DNA of 64,000 nucleotides from [Clostridium] hylemonae DSM 15053 (GTDB lineage Bacteria; Bacillota; Clostridia; Lachnospirales; Lachnospiraceae): NCBI RefSeq assembly GCF_008281175.1, contig NZ_CP036524.1, positions 434,001 to 498,000 of the forward strand, read 5' to 3'. Shown piece by piece: positions 16,878 to 25,924 of this stretch (position 1 is its first letter; each line of letters starts with the position of its first letter). The notes under the pieces were generated by a model. It saw only the letters and a program-made list of their open reading frames with translations, ran no database searches and was not told where the DNA came from. The position numbers and the translations under genes were made by a program.

Positions 16878-17762
16878 ATGAAAAAGACTAAAGCCCCCTA
16901 TTTTTTCATAGCCCCGGCTTTAATTTTATTATTACTGTTTTCTATTATTCCGATCTTCGTAGCGCTAATAATTAGTTTTACCGATATGAGCCTGGTGGGA
17001 TTAGCTGATTGGTCGAAAATTAATTTCACCATATTTGAAAACTACAAGGAAATTGCCGCTGATCCGGTTTTCTGGCAGTCAATTAAGAATACGCTTTTTT
17101 ACGTTATTTTGGGAGTCCCTTTGATAATCGTACTTTCGATGCTGTTAGCATTAGCTATTAACTATGGAGATAATAAGATTTTTTTGCTTTTTCGAATTAT
17201 TTTTTATACCCCTGCGATTACTAACGTTGTAGCTGTGGCAATCGTTTTCAGCTATTTATATAATGCGGATTTTGGTTTTTTAAATTATCTTTTATCCCTA
17301 TTCAATATGGATCATGTTCCATGGTTAAACGACCCTGTAACTGCAAAAGTATCAATGGTCATACTCGGGGTGTGGCGCGCGGTTGGCGCAAACATGTTGA
17401 TCTTCCTGGCAGCCCTGCAGGGGATTCCGAAAGAACTGAATGAGGCGGCATCGTTGGATGGAGCCAATCGGTTTAAACAGATTTGGCATATCACATTGCC
17501 GTCACTTAGTTTTTCGATTTTCTTTGTCACCGTAACAACTTTGATTGGCTGGCTGCAGTTCTTTGAAGAACCATTTGTAATGACAAAAGGCGGGCCGCTG
17601 GATGGAACTACCTCAATCGCACTATTTATTTACCGTAATGGTTTTCAATATAGTAAGTTTGGTTATGCGGCGGCAGGATCGTTTATTTTATTTATAGCGA
17701 TCATTGTGATTACTATGATACAGTTCCGAATACAAAAAAAGAATGAAGAAGTGGGTTTTTAG
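16878..17762 (+). CDS. sugar ABC transporter permease (CUT1, MalF-like)
   Basis: A 294-residue membrane protein with six helices. The cytoplasmic EAA loop reads NEAASLDGANRFKQIWHITLP (about 190-210) and contacts the ATPase. The end motif FEEPFVMTKGGPLDGT is typical of MalF-type sugar permeases. AGAAGGAG precedes the ATG. It forms the channel with the next gene; the energising ATPase must come from elsewhere (MsmK-type sharing is known in Firmicutes). Confidence 0.92.
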   Translation: MKKTKAPYFFIAPALILLLLFSIIPIFVALIISFTDMSLVGLADWSKINFTIFENYKEIAADPVFWQSIKNTLFYVILGVPLIIVLSMLLALAINYGDNKIFLLFRIIFYTPAITNVVAVAIVFSYLYNADFGFLNYLLSLFNMDHVPWLNDPVTAKVSMVILGVWRAVGANMLIFLAALQGIPKELNEAASLDGANRFKQIWHITLPSLSFSIFFVTVTTLIGWLQFFEEPFVMTKGGPLDGTTSIALFIYRNGFQYSKFGYAAAGSFILFIAIIVITMIQFRIQKKNEEVGF

Positions 17763-17774
17763 GGAGGGATCGAT

Positions 17775-18605
17775 ATGAATAAAAGAACAAGAGCTGCAGT
17801 TTTCTGTAAAACTGTACTGGCAGTGATCTTAATGCTTGGAGCTTTGGTATGGATACTTCCATTTGTTTGGATGATCTTGTCTTCGTTTAAAACCGATTTA
17901 GAAATCATGCAGTTTCCTCCCAGTTTGATACCGGAGAATCCAATTTGGGACAATTTCAAAGATTTGTTTCAATCATTCGATTTTTTACTGTATCTTAAAA
18001 ATACACTAATTGTTGTGGTCTGCTCATTTGGCGGCATGCTGCTCAATGCAATGGCTGGCTTCGGGTTTGCTAAATATAAGTTTAAAGGCCGTGAGACATT
18101 GTTTTATCTGGTATTGGCAACAATGATGATACCTGGGCAGGTAATTATGATCCCCGTTTACTTGATCATGAACGGATTAGGATTAACCAATACGATGCCG
18201 GGAATTGTTTTGCCGGGTTTAGTCGGAGCGTATGGAATATTTCTCTTTCGTCAGTTTATTTCCAATATTTCAGATGAATTATTGGCGGCGGCTAGAATCG
18301 ATGGAGCCAGCGAATGGTATATTTTTACCCGAATTATCCTGCCGGTATCCAAGCCGATTCTGGCTGTCCAGGGAATCACTACATTTATTGGCGGATGGAA
18401 CTCATTCTTGTGGCCGCTGATCATGGCAAATGAAGAAAAACTATATACCCTTTCCGTCGGTCTGCAATTGCTGAAAGGACAGTATACGACTAACTATGCG
18501 CTGCAAATGGCAGGGTCTTCTTTTATGGTAGTACCGATCGTAATTGTATTTATCTTTTTGCAAAAATATATTCTGCAGGGTTACAATGTATCAGGTAATA
18601 AATAG
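17775..18605 (+). CDS. sugar ABC transporter permease (CUT1, MalG-like)
   Basis: A 276-residue membrane protein with six helices and the EAA-type loop LLAAARIDGASEWYIFTRI (about 168-186). The C-terminal tail YILQGYNVSGNK is close to the usual MalG-family ending (xxGxxxGAVKG). AGGGAGGGATCG supplies the ribosome-binding site, 12 nt after the first permease gene stops. It partners the previous gene. Confidence 0.92.
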   Translation: MNKRTRAAVFCKTVLAVILMLGALVWILPFVWMILSSFKTDLEIMQFPPSLIPENPIWDNFKDLFQSFDFLLYLKNTLIVVVCSFGGMLLNAMAGFGFAKYKFKGRETLFYLVLATMMIPGQVIMIPVYLIMNGLGLTNTMPGIVLPGLVGAYGIFLFRQFISNISDELLAAARIDGASEWYIFTRIILPVSKPILAVQGITTFIGGWNSFLWPLIMANEEKLYTLSVGLQLLKGQYTTNYALQMAGSSFMVVPIVIVFIFLQKYILQGYNVSGNK

Positions 18606-18623
18606 AGATTTGGGAGAAACTTA

Positions 18624-20774
18624 ATGAAGCAGGATGGATTAGTAAGATTATTGGAATCAATGACGATGGATGAAAAAATCAATCAATTAATCCAGTTAGC
18701 AGCAACCTTTTATAGTGAAGACAGCAAAGAGAATACCGGACCAATAAGAGAAGTGGGATTAACGGAAGAGAATGTATGGAATGCCGGATCAATTTTAGGG
18801 CAGTCAGGTGCTGCAGAGTCAATAAAGATTCAGCGAAAGTATATGGAAAAGCACCGGTTAGGTGTGCCGGTTTTGTTCATGGCGGATGTTATTCATGGGT
18901 TCCGGACGATCTTCCCGATTCCGCTTGCTTTGGGCTGCAGCTGGGATCTGGAAATGGCTGAAAAGGTTGCGGAGATCTCAGCCCGGGAGGCATCTGTTTC
19001 CGGAGTTCATGTAGTGTTTTCGCCAATGGCGGATTTGGTCAGAGATCCCAGGTGGGGCCGCGTAATGGAGTCGACTGGTGAAGATCCTCTGCTAAACAGC
19101 TTTTTTGCAACGGCATTTGTTAAGGGCTATCAGGGAAAAGACCCTGGCAAAGAGCCTGAACGTGTGGCAGCCTGTGTCAAACACTATGCCGGGTATGGCG
19201 CGGTAAGCGGCGGCCGTGAGTACAATACCGTTAATATGTCGGAGCGGCAGCTGCGGGAAAGCTATTTAAGTGCTTATCATGCGGCAATTGAAGCGGGTGT
19301 AAAGGTAGTTATGACATCTTTCAATACTGTTGACGGTATTCCGGCAACGGGGAACGCCTGGCTGCTTCGCAGGCTTTTACGGGAGGAGCAGAAGTTTGAG
19401 GGGATCATTATATCAGACTGGGGGGCCGTCGAGGAACTAACGGTACACGCTGTGGCAAAAGACCGCAAAGAAGCGGCGCTGCTGGCTCTTAAAGCAGGTG
19501 TTGATATTGAAATGATGACCAGTTGCTACGCCCATCATCTTGAGGAATTGGCGGCAGAAGAACCTTCGTTGGAAACATTACTTGATCAGGCGGTTATGCG
19601 GGTACTAAAGCTCAAAAATGATCTGGGTTTATTTGAAGATCCGTTTCGCGGGGCTGATCCCGAGAAAGAAGAGAGGATAGTTCTTTGCCAGGAACACCGT
19701 CAAGTGGCCAGAGAGGCGGCGCTAAAGTCAATTGTTTTACTAAAAAATGATGGTATTTTACCAGTGAAAGAAGGCGTACAAGTAGCGGTTATCGGGCCTG
19801 GAGCGGCATCTAAGGATATTCTTGGAGCATGGTCGTGGCAGGGAAGAACGCAGGAAGCTGTTTCGATGATAGAAGGCGCTAAAAAGATCGATCCAAAGAT
19901 TCTGACAGGATCGGAGCCGTTTGATTACATCGCGCCTTCTGCAAAAGCGGTGTCAGAAGCGGTGCAATTAGCTGAGCGGTCGGAGGTAGTGATCCTGGCC
20001 CTGGGAGAACCGGCGTGGATGAGTGGTGAGGCTGCCAGCCGCAGTGACATTCGGCTGCCGGAGAGTCAATTGGAATTCTTCCGGAAGGTTAGAAAGATAA
20101 ATAAAAATGTCATTGTTGTTCTTTATAACGGCCGCCCCCTTGATCTGCAGGGTATTAATGATGCAAATGGCATTGTTGAAGCCTGGTTTCCCGGGACCGA
20201 GGGCGGGCATGCTCTTGCAGAAGTATTATGGGGAAAATTTAATCCGTGTGGGCGGTTGTGCATGTCATTTCCGGAGCAGGCGGGACAGCTCCCGATTTAC
20301 TATAATGCGGATAATACAGGACGCCCGGCTGGAATATCAGCGGAACCTAAATATATATCAAAATATTTGGATGTTGCCAATGAAGCAAAATACGCTTTTG
20401 GCTTTGGTTTAAGTTATAGTGAATTTCATTATGGCCAGTTAGTGCTAGATAAGAATGTGTTAGCCTCAGACGGCAGGATTTCAGCTACTATCGAGGTGGA
20501 AAACCGTTCAAAGGCTGATGGCCTGGAGACAGTACAATTGTATATTCGTGATCTCGTTGGCGAGGTGGTTCGTCCGATAAAAGAATTAAAGGATTTTCGG
20601 AGGCTGGCTCTGCCGGCGGGACAAAAATGTAAGGTGACATTTACAATTGAAGAATCAATGTTGCGTTATTTCCATTCTGATCAAAGCTTTACTAGTGATG
20701 CCGGCGAATTTGATGTGATGATTGGGCCTGACAGTGCAAACTTGACAACGCAGCGGTTTAGATTAATAAAGTAA
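18624..20774 (+). CDS. glycoside hydrolase family 3 beta-glucosidase, probably sophorose-type
   Basis: A 716-residue cytosolic enzyme with no signal peptide. The (beta/alpha)8 domain carries VKHYAGYG and the nucleophile Asp265 in IISDWGAV. The alpha/beta sandwich domain follows, with VIGPGAASKDILGAWSWQG. A fibronectin-III-like C-terminal domain (about 600-716) ends the protein. Full GH3 length with nothing missing. Released beta-1,2-linked disaccharide or longer oligosaccharides would be cut to glucose. Listeria Lin1840, in the same position beside a beta-1,2-oligoglucan phosphorylase, prefers sophorose; the specificity here is inferred from that. The gene follows the permease gene by 18 nt, with GGGAGAAAC upstream of the ATG. 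Confidence 0.9.
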   Translation: MKQDGLVRLLESMTMDEKINQLIQLAATFYSEDSKENTGPIREVGLTEENVWNAGSILGQSGAAESIKIQRKYMEKHRLGVPVLFMADVIHGFRTIFPIPLALGCSWDLEMAEKVAEISAREASVSGVHVVFSPMADLVRDPRWGRVMESTGEDPLLNSFFATAFVKGYQGKDPGKEPERVAACVKHYAGYGAVSGGREYNTVNMSERQLRESYLSAYHAAIEAGVKVVMTSFNTVDGIPATGNAWLLRRLLREEQKFEGIIISDWGAVEELTVHAVAKDRKEAALLALKAGVDIEMMTSCYAHHLEELAAEEPSLETLLDQAVMRVLKLKNDLGLFEDPFRGADPEKEERIVLCQEHRQVAREAALKSIVLLKNDGILPVKEGVQVAVIGPGAASKDILGAWSWQGRTQEAVSMIEGAKKIDPKILTGSEPFDYIAPSAKAVSEAVQLAERSEVVILALGEPAWMSGEAASRSDIRLPESQLEFFRKVRKINKNVIVVLYNGRPLDLQGINDANGIVEAWFPGTEGGHALAEVLWGKFNPCGRLCMSFPEQAGQLPIYYNADNTGRPAGISAEPKYISKYLDVANEAKYAFGFGLSYSEFHYGQLVLDKNVLASDGRISATIEVENRSKADGLETVQLYIRDLVGEVVRPIKELKDFRRLALPAGQKCKVTFTIEESMLRYFHSDQSFTSDAGEFDVMIGPDSANLTTQRFRLIK

Positions 20775-20780
20775 ATTGGG

Positions 20781-23700
20781 ATGGTATTTATGGAACAGAA
20801 TAAGATTATTTTAAAAAAAGATGGTCTATCTGCGGTATTCTTGAAGAATGGTGACCTTTACCAACTTTGTAAGAATGAGATAATGATCAATCAGCTAAAT
20901 GGGAATAACTTGGACGGTAGTGTGAATCAGATATACTTGCGAATACTAGAAAAAGGACAGATCTTTGCCGTTCCTTTGACTGGTTCTAATTCAAAAAGTG
21001 AATTTTGGTATGATCAGAATCAGCTTAGCTGGAGCGGAAGTTATGCCGGTGTAATATATCAAGTGGATTTTGTGATCGGTTCCGCCAATACGTGGTTCTG
21101 GAGAGTCAATTTAAGTGGCAGTGGTCAAAGGGCCGATCTGTTGTTTGGACAGGACTTGGGGATTGCTGCAAAAGCGATGATTAAAGCGAATGAAGCTTAC
21201 GTGTCACAGTATATTGACCATCATATAACAACTGATTCCCACGGTTACGTGATTTCTTCCCGACAGAATCAACAACAGAGCGGCTGTAACCCGGTGGTTG
21301 AGCATGGATGCCTTAACCGGACAACGGGATTTTCAACGGACGGCTATCAGTTTTTTGGCAATGATTATAAGAAATGCGATAAACCGCGGGCTTTGTGTCA
21401 AAGCAAGCTGGATAATGAAGTCTATCAGTATGAATTTGCTTATTCAGCATTACAGACGGATTTGTTGGAATTACATGAAAATCAAATGGAAACAATAGTT
21501 TTCTATGGAATGGTGTGCGATGATCACCCGAAGGCGGTCGAAGCGCCAATTGGAAAGCGGAGCGAAGTCTTATCGCTTTTTGAACAAATATGTTTTGCCA
21601 AACCTGGTCAAGGAAGACATATTAATAAGCAAATTGGTGAGGTTTTAACCGGTCTGTCATTAAATGATACGGAACTGGAGCAATTATTTTCTAAACGAGT
21701 TCAAGTAGAACGAGATAATGATACAATATTATCTTTTTTCACGGATCATTATCATCATGTTGTGTTAAAGGAGAAGGAATACCGCATGGAACGCTCGCAT
21801 GGACAGATCATTCTGAGTGGAACGGACTTGATCGTGGATCGGCCATTGATGAGCAGCACCCTATATATGAGTGGTATTTTTAATTCCCAGATTGCGTTAG
21901 GCAATACTTCAATGAATAAACTGCTTAGTAATAGTCGTAATGCTCTGAATGTTCAGAAACTCAGCGGGCAACGAATATATCTGAAAGCACAGGATGAATG
22001 GCAGCTTCTAACGATGCCGTCTGCATTTGAGATTGCGTTAAATTCGGCGACATGGTATTATAAACTGGTCGATGATATGCTTACTATAACAACGTACTGC
22101 CTGAGTGATGCAAGAGAAATCAGAACCGAAATCTCCAGTCAATCAGGACGTTTGTATGATTTTGCAATTACCAATCATATCATTATGAATGCAGAAGATG
22201 AAAGTCCTGAATACGAGATGACCGAGGAACAGGACTATATAAAGATAACCGCGGCAGGCAAGAGTAGTATTGCAAAAAAATATCCGGATCTAACTTATTA
22301 CTTTAAACCAGATGTGCCTTACCAACTAAAGAGTGAGAATATGTTTGGTGTTGATACAGAAGTACCGGAGCTTATGGTTTTGTTGATTGAGAAGCAGCCA
22401 AAAGTTACGGTAAGGATTCAGGGAAGTATAACCGGAGAAGCATTTAAAGAATATTCCACATCTCACTTTAAAGAGGATTCAGCATATGTAAAACATATTG
22501 ATGATCTTTTAAATGGTCTGGAGTTAGAACATCCTGTTCAGCCGGTCGGGCATATAAACATTTTAACCAGGTGGTATACACAGAATATGCTGGTCCATTA
22601 TCTTTCGCCCCACGGATTAGAACAATATGGTGGCGCGGCATGGGGAACCAGAGATGTATCGCAGGGGCCGGCCGAGTTTTTTATGGCAGTAAATCGTCCG
22701 GATATTGTGAGATCCATTATCAAGGTGGTGTATGGAAATCAATTTTTTGATGATGGAAATTGGCCGCAATGGTTTATGTTTGACCATTATGAAGAAGAGA
22801 GGGCGGATGAAAGCCACGGTGATATCATTGTCTGGCCGTTAAAGATGGCGGCAGATTACTTAGAAAAGACTGGTGATGACCAGATTTTATATGAACAGAT
22901 CGCTTACACAGATAGAGATACCTATCATAAAACAGAACTAAGCGAAAGCCTGTTTGAGCATATGAAAAAGCAAATTAGTTATATTGAAGATAACTTCCTG
23001 CCGGGAACCTGTTTATCATGTTATGGAGATGGTGACTGGGATGACACCTTGCAGCCGTATGACCCAAACATGAAAAAGAATATGGCCAGCAGCTGGACAG
23101 TGGCATTGACATATCAGACGGTTATCAAATTAGGGCAGGTGTTAAAGGAGTCTGGTAACAGCTACGGCGGGTATCTGATTGGTTTAGCGTCAAAAATTAA
23201 AGGAGATTTCCGGAGATATATGCTTGCCACCGGTACGCTTCCCGGATTCGTCTACCGTGAGAGTGAGGATAAGCTGCAACTCATGATTCATCCTCAAGAC
23301 CGGAAGTCGGGCATTAAATACCGGCTTTTACCAATGACACGAAGCATCATAGCCGAACTTCTGACAGAAGAAGAAGCCCGGCATCACTATAAGATCATCA
23401 AGGATCATCTTGAATATCCGGATGGGGTGCGTCTGATGAGCAGACCGGCAGAGTACCATGGCGGCGTCTGTACATATTTTAAGCGGGCAGAGCAGGCGGC
23501 AAACTTTGGCCGGGAAGTTGGGTTAAATTATATCCATGCGGATATTCGTTATGCGGAGGCGATGGCCAAAATGGGAATTGGAGAAGCTGCCTGGCGAACG
23601 ATGGAAAATATCAATCCGATTCAGATCCGCCATAGAGTTCCAGGTGCGATGCTGCGTCAGGCAAATGCCTATTTCAGCAGTTCAGATGGAAACTTTAAGA

Positions 23701-24092
23701 CCAGATATGAAGCGGATCAAAAGTTTGAACAACTAAAAGATGGAACGATCGGTGTGAAAGGCGGATGGCGGATATACTCTAGTGGTCCGGGTATATACTT
23801 AAATCAGCTCATCTCAAACCTGTTGGGAATACGTGTAAATGTAGATTCTGTAATCTTTGACCCAATACTGCCGGATGCTTTGTCTGGATTAACGATTCAT
23901 TATCGCATTTTCAGCCAAAAGGTCAAGATTGTCATTCATTCTGATCGTCAGAAACGTAAAATTGTAATTGCAGGAAAAGAAGTTCCCTTTTTAGAGCAGG
24001 TATATGCGTACCGCTCCGGGGGAATGATTTTGAATCGGGAAGTGCTTGAACAATGTTTGGATTCAAGTGATATTATAGAAATTTATTGTTAG
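20781..24092 (+). CDS. GH94 1,2-beta-oligoglucan phosphorylase
   Basis: A large GH94 phosphorylase of 1103 residues, close to the length of Listeria LinSOGP and longer than cellobiose phosphorylases (about 800). The N-terminal half is beta-sandwich-like. The (alpha/alpha)6 barrel occupies about 590-1010, with YGGAAWGTRD at its start, CYGDGDWDDTLQP (Asp754/755 region, probable general acid) and PGAMLRQANAYFSSSDG near the phosphate/sugar site. It cleaves beta-1,2-glucooligosaccharides with phosphate to alpha-glucose 1-phosphate, sparing ATP. I keep ATG 20781, though ATG 20790 is possible; the ribosome-binding site is poor either way. Context (GH3, ABC transporter, LacI) supports a sophorooligosaccharide pathway. 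Confidence 0.85.
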   Translation: MVFMEQNKIILKKDGLSAVFLKNGDLYQLCKNEIMINQLNGNNLDGSVNQIYLRILEKGQIFAVPLTGSNSKSEFWYDQNQLSWSGSYAGVIYQVDFVIGSANTWFWRVNLSGSGQRADLLFGQDLGIAAKAMIKANEAYVSQYIDHHITTDSHGYVISSRQNQQQSGCNPVVEHGCLNRTTGFSTDGYQFFGNDYKKCDKPRALCQSKLDNEVYQYEFAYSALQTDLLELHENQMETIVFYGMVCDDHPKAVEAPIGKRSEVLSLFEQICFAKPGQGRHINKQIGEVLTGLSLNDTELEQLFSKRVQVERDNDTILSFFTDHYHHVVLKEKEYRMERSHGQIILSGTDLIVDRPLMSSTLYMSGIFNSQIALGNTSMNKLLSNSRNALNVQKLSGQRIYLKAQDEWQLLTMPSAFEIALNSATWYYKLVDDMLTITTYCLSDAREIRTEISSQSGRLYDFAITNHIIMNAEDESPEYEMTEEQDYIKITAAGKSSIAKKYPDLTYYFKPDVPYQLKSENMFGVDTEVPELMVLLIEKQPKVTVRIQGSITGEAFKEYSTSHFKEDSAYVKHIDDLLNGLELEHPVQPVGHINILTRWYTQNMLVHYLSPHGLEQYGGAAWGTRDVSQGPAEFFMAVNRPDIVRSIIKVVYGNQFFDDGNWPQWFMFDHYEEERADESHGDIIVWPLKMAADYLEKTGDDQILYEQIAYTDRDTYHKTELSESLFEHMKKQISYIEDNFLPGTCLSCYGDGDWDDTLQPYDPNMKKNMASSWTVALTYQTVIKLGQVLKESGNSYGGYLIGLASKIKGDFRRYMLATGTLPGFVYRESEDKLQLMIHPQDRKSGIKYRLLPMTRSIIAELLTEEEARHHYKIIKDHLEYPDGVRLMSRPAEYHGGVCTYFKRAEQAANFGREVGLNYIHADIRYAEAMAKMGIGEAAWRTMENINPIQIRHRVPGAMLRQANAYFSSSDGNFKTRYEADQKFEQLKDGTIGVKGGWRIYSSGPGIYLNQLISNLLGIRVNVDSVIFDPILPDALSGLTIHYRIFSQKVKIVIHSDRQKRKIVIAGKEVPFLEQVYAYRSGGMILNREVLEQCLDSSDIIEIYC

Positions 24093-24104
24093 GAGTGGAG
24101 TGAA

Positions 24105-25064
24105 ATGGTAGGAATCAAAGATATTGCGAAAACGGCAGGTGTTTCGATTTCTACGGTTTCTTATGCCTTAAATGGAAGTAATAAGGTAACGGAAGAAACG
24201 AGACAACGAATCGAGCAGATCGCGGCAGAGCTAAATTACGTTCCCAATATGGCGGCGCGCACCTTAAAGAGGCAGCAAACTAACATAATTGCTGTGTATA
24301 TATCAGATTATGGCGGCAGTTTCTATAGCGAATTAATGGAGGGTATTAAACAGGGATTAAATGCGTTTGACTATGAGATAATCGTTTGCAGCGGTCAGAA
24401 ATCACATTTATTTTTGCCGGAGCGGATGGTGGACGGCGGCATTATTTTAGACTGGACTTTTAAAAATGAGGAAATCATCAATTTTGCTGATCGGGGACAT
24501 CCGATCGTGGTACTTGACCGGGAGATAGAAAATAAAAATATATGTAGAGTGCTGTTAGACAATAAAGCTGGCGCTACTTTGGCGATAGAACAATTAGTAG
24601 CGGCAAGGACGGATAAAGTATATTTGGTTTCCGGGCCTAAAAAGGGTTTTGACAGTATTCAACGATTAGAGGCGAGTGTTACCGAGTTAAACCGTTACCA
24701 TATTGATTTTGAGGTAATAGTTGGTGATTTTACTCAAGAGTCGGGTTATCATGCGGCGTATCAGATCATGGAAAGGAAGCCGCAATTTCCAATCTACATT
24801 TTTTCGTTTAATGACGAAATGGCAATCGGTATTTATCGGTATTTTACGGAGCGCGGTAAGATAATAGGGAAAGATGTTCGTATAATAGGGTTTGATAATA
24901 CTGATATCGGCGCGTATATTACCCCTAGATTAGCTACGATCTCATATTCAAAGCACCGGTGGGGCTTAGTTGCGGCTGAGAAAATAGTTCAGCTGATCGA
25001 AGGCAAGAAAGCGGCAGATGAAGTCATCTGCACAACTTACATTCAGGGAGAGTCTTTTCGATAG
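24105..25064 (+). CDS. LacI-family repressor of the beta-1,2-glucan operon
   Basis: A 319-residue protein. An N-terminal LacI helix-turn-helix (IKDIAKTAGVSISTVSYALN, hinge helix NYVPNMAARTLK) is followed by a periplasmic-binding-type sensor domain. Arabinose/ribose-family landmarks FSFNDEMAIGIYRYF and IIGFDNTDIGAYITP are visible. It is the last gene of the operon, 12 nt after the phosphorylase with AGGAGTGGAG upstream. It very likely binds the GAAACGTTTC sites at 15528 and 15384; binding of a sophorose-type sugar would release it. Confidence 0.9.
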   Translation: MVGIKDIAKTAGVSISTVSYALNGSNKVTEETRQRIEQIAAELNYVPNMAARTLKRQQTNIIAVYISDYGGSFYSELMEGIKQGLNAFDYEIIVCSGQKSHLFLPERMVDGGIILDWTFKNEEIINFADRGHPIVVLDREIENKNICRVLLDNKAGATLAIEQLVAARTDKVYLVSGPKKGFDSIQRLEASVTELNRYHIDFEVIVGDFTQESGYHAAYQIMERKPQFPIYIFSFNDEMAIGIYRYFTERGKIIGKDVRIIGFDNTDIGAYITPRLATISYSKHRWGLVAAEKIVQLIEGKKAADEVICTTYIQGESFR

Positions 25065-25131
25065 AGGGATATAGGTGGTGAACAAAGGACAGGGCGTTAA
25101 ATAAGCATAAACAATGAAAGGGAAATATTAG

Positions 25132-25170
25132 AGTGGAAAGTTCGACTACAGAACTTTCCGCTTTTTTTTG
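25132..25170 (+). terminator. terminator of the beta-1,2-glucan operon
   Basis: 12-bp stem AGTGGAAAGTTC/GAACTTTCCGCT (one wobble), 7-nt loop, T8 tract. Confidence 0.93.
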
Positions 25171-25290
25171 CTTTGCAGATATGCACGCAGCCGGCATACT
25201 GTCTGCTTCAGCGACTCGTGTGTGCTCTCAAACATATAATACTGCGGCCCGGCATAGGATATAAAGATATTACGTAGATGGAATGATTAT

Positions 25291-25917
25291 ATGCTGAATT
25301 ATCTTTGGGCAGGAATGATACTGCTGGGCATTATATTTGCCGCGTGCACCGGCAGAATGCCGGATGTGACCAATGCCGCCATAGACTCGTCCAAGGAGGC
25401 GATCACGCTCTGTATCACGATGATGGGCGTAATGTCTTTCTGGGTAGGATTGATGGAGATTGCCACAAAGGCAGGGATCATAAAGAGCGTATCGAAAAGA
25501 ATGCGTCCCATTATCCGCTTTCTCTTTCCGCGGCTTCCGATCGACCATCCGGCAGTGGAACATATCACGACAAATATGATCGCAAATATCCTGGGGCTTG
25601 GGTGGGCCGCCACTCCCGCGGGATTAAAGGCCATGGACAGTCTGGCGGAGCTTGAACGGGAGAGGGGCAATCCAGAATACCAGGACAAAAAAAGACTGCT
25701 TGGAGGTGTGTCTAAGGGACGCACGGCAAGCAATGAGATGTGTACGTTTCTGATTATCAATATCTCGTCTCTGCAGCTCATACCGGTCAATATTATCGCG
25801 TACCGGAGCCAGTACGGAAGTGTCAATCCGGCGGCTATAGTGGGAGCGGCCATTGTGGCAACGGGCGTAAGTACGCTGGCAGGTATCATATATGCAAAGC
25901 TGATGGACAGAAAGTGA
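25291..25917 (+). CDS. spmA: spore maturation protein A
   Basis: A 208-residue membrane protein with the nucleoside-recognition-like fold shared by SpmA and SpmB. Typical parts are FAACTGRMPDVTNAAIDSSK, MGVMSFWVGLMEIATKAG, and TTNMIANILGLGWAATPAGLKAM. SpmA is needed in B. subtilis and Clostridium for full spore-core dehydration. The ribosome-binding site is weak, which may reflect sporulation-specific expression. CATATAA (25233) and CATAGGAT (25253), 13 nt apart, loosely resemble a sigma-E promoter. Odd: spmB normally follows directly, but here it is at 35646, with about ten kilobases of unrelated genes between. Confidence 0.93.
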   Translation: MLNYLWAGMILLGIIFAACTGRMPDVTNAAIDSSKEAITLCITMMGVMSFWVGLMEIATKAGIIKSVSKRMRPIIRFLFPRLPIDHPAVEHITTNMIANILGLGWAATPAGLKAMDSLAELERERGNPEYQDKKRLLGGVSKGRTASNEMCTFLIINISSLQLIPVNIIAYRSQYGSVNPAAIVGAAIVATGVSTLAGIIYAKLMDRK

Positions 25918-25924
25918 GTTATTT

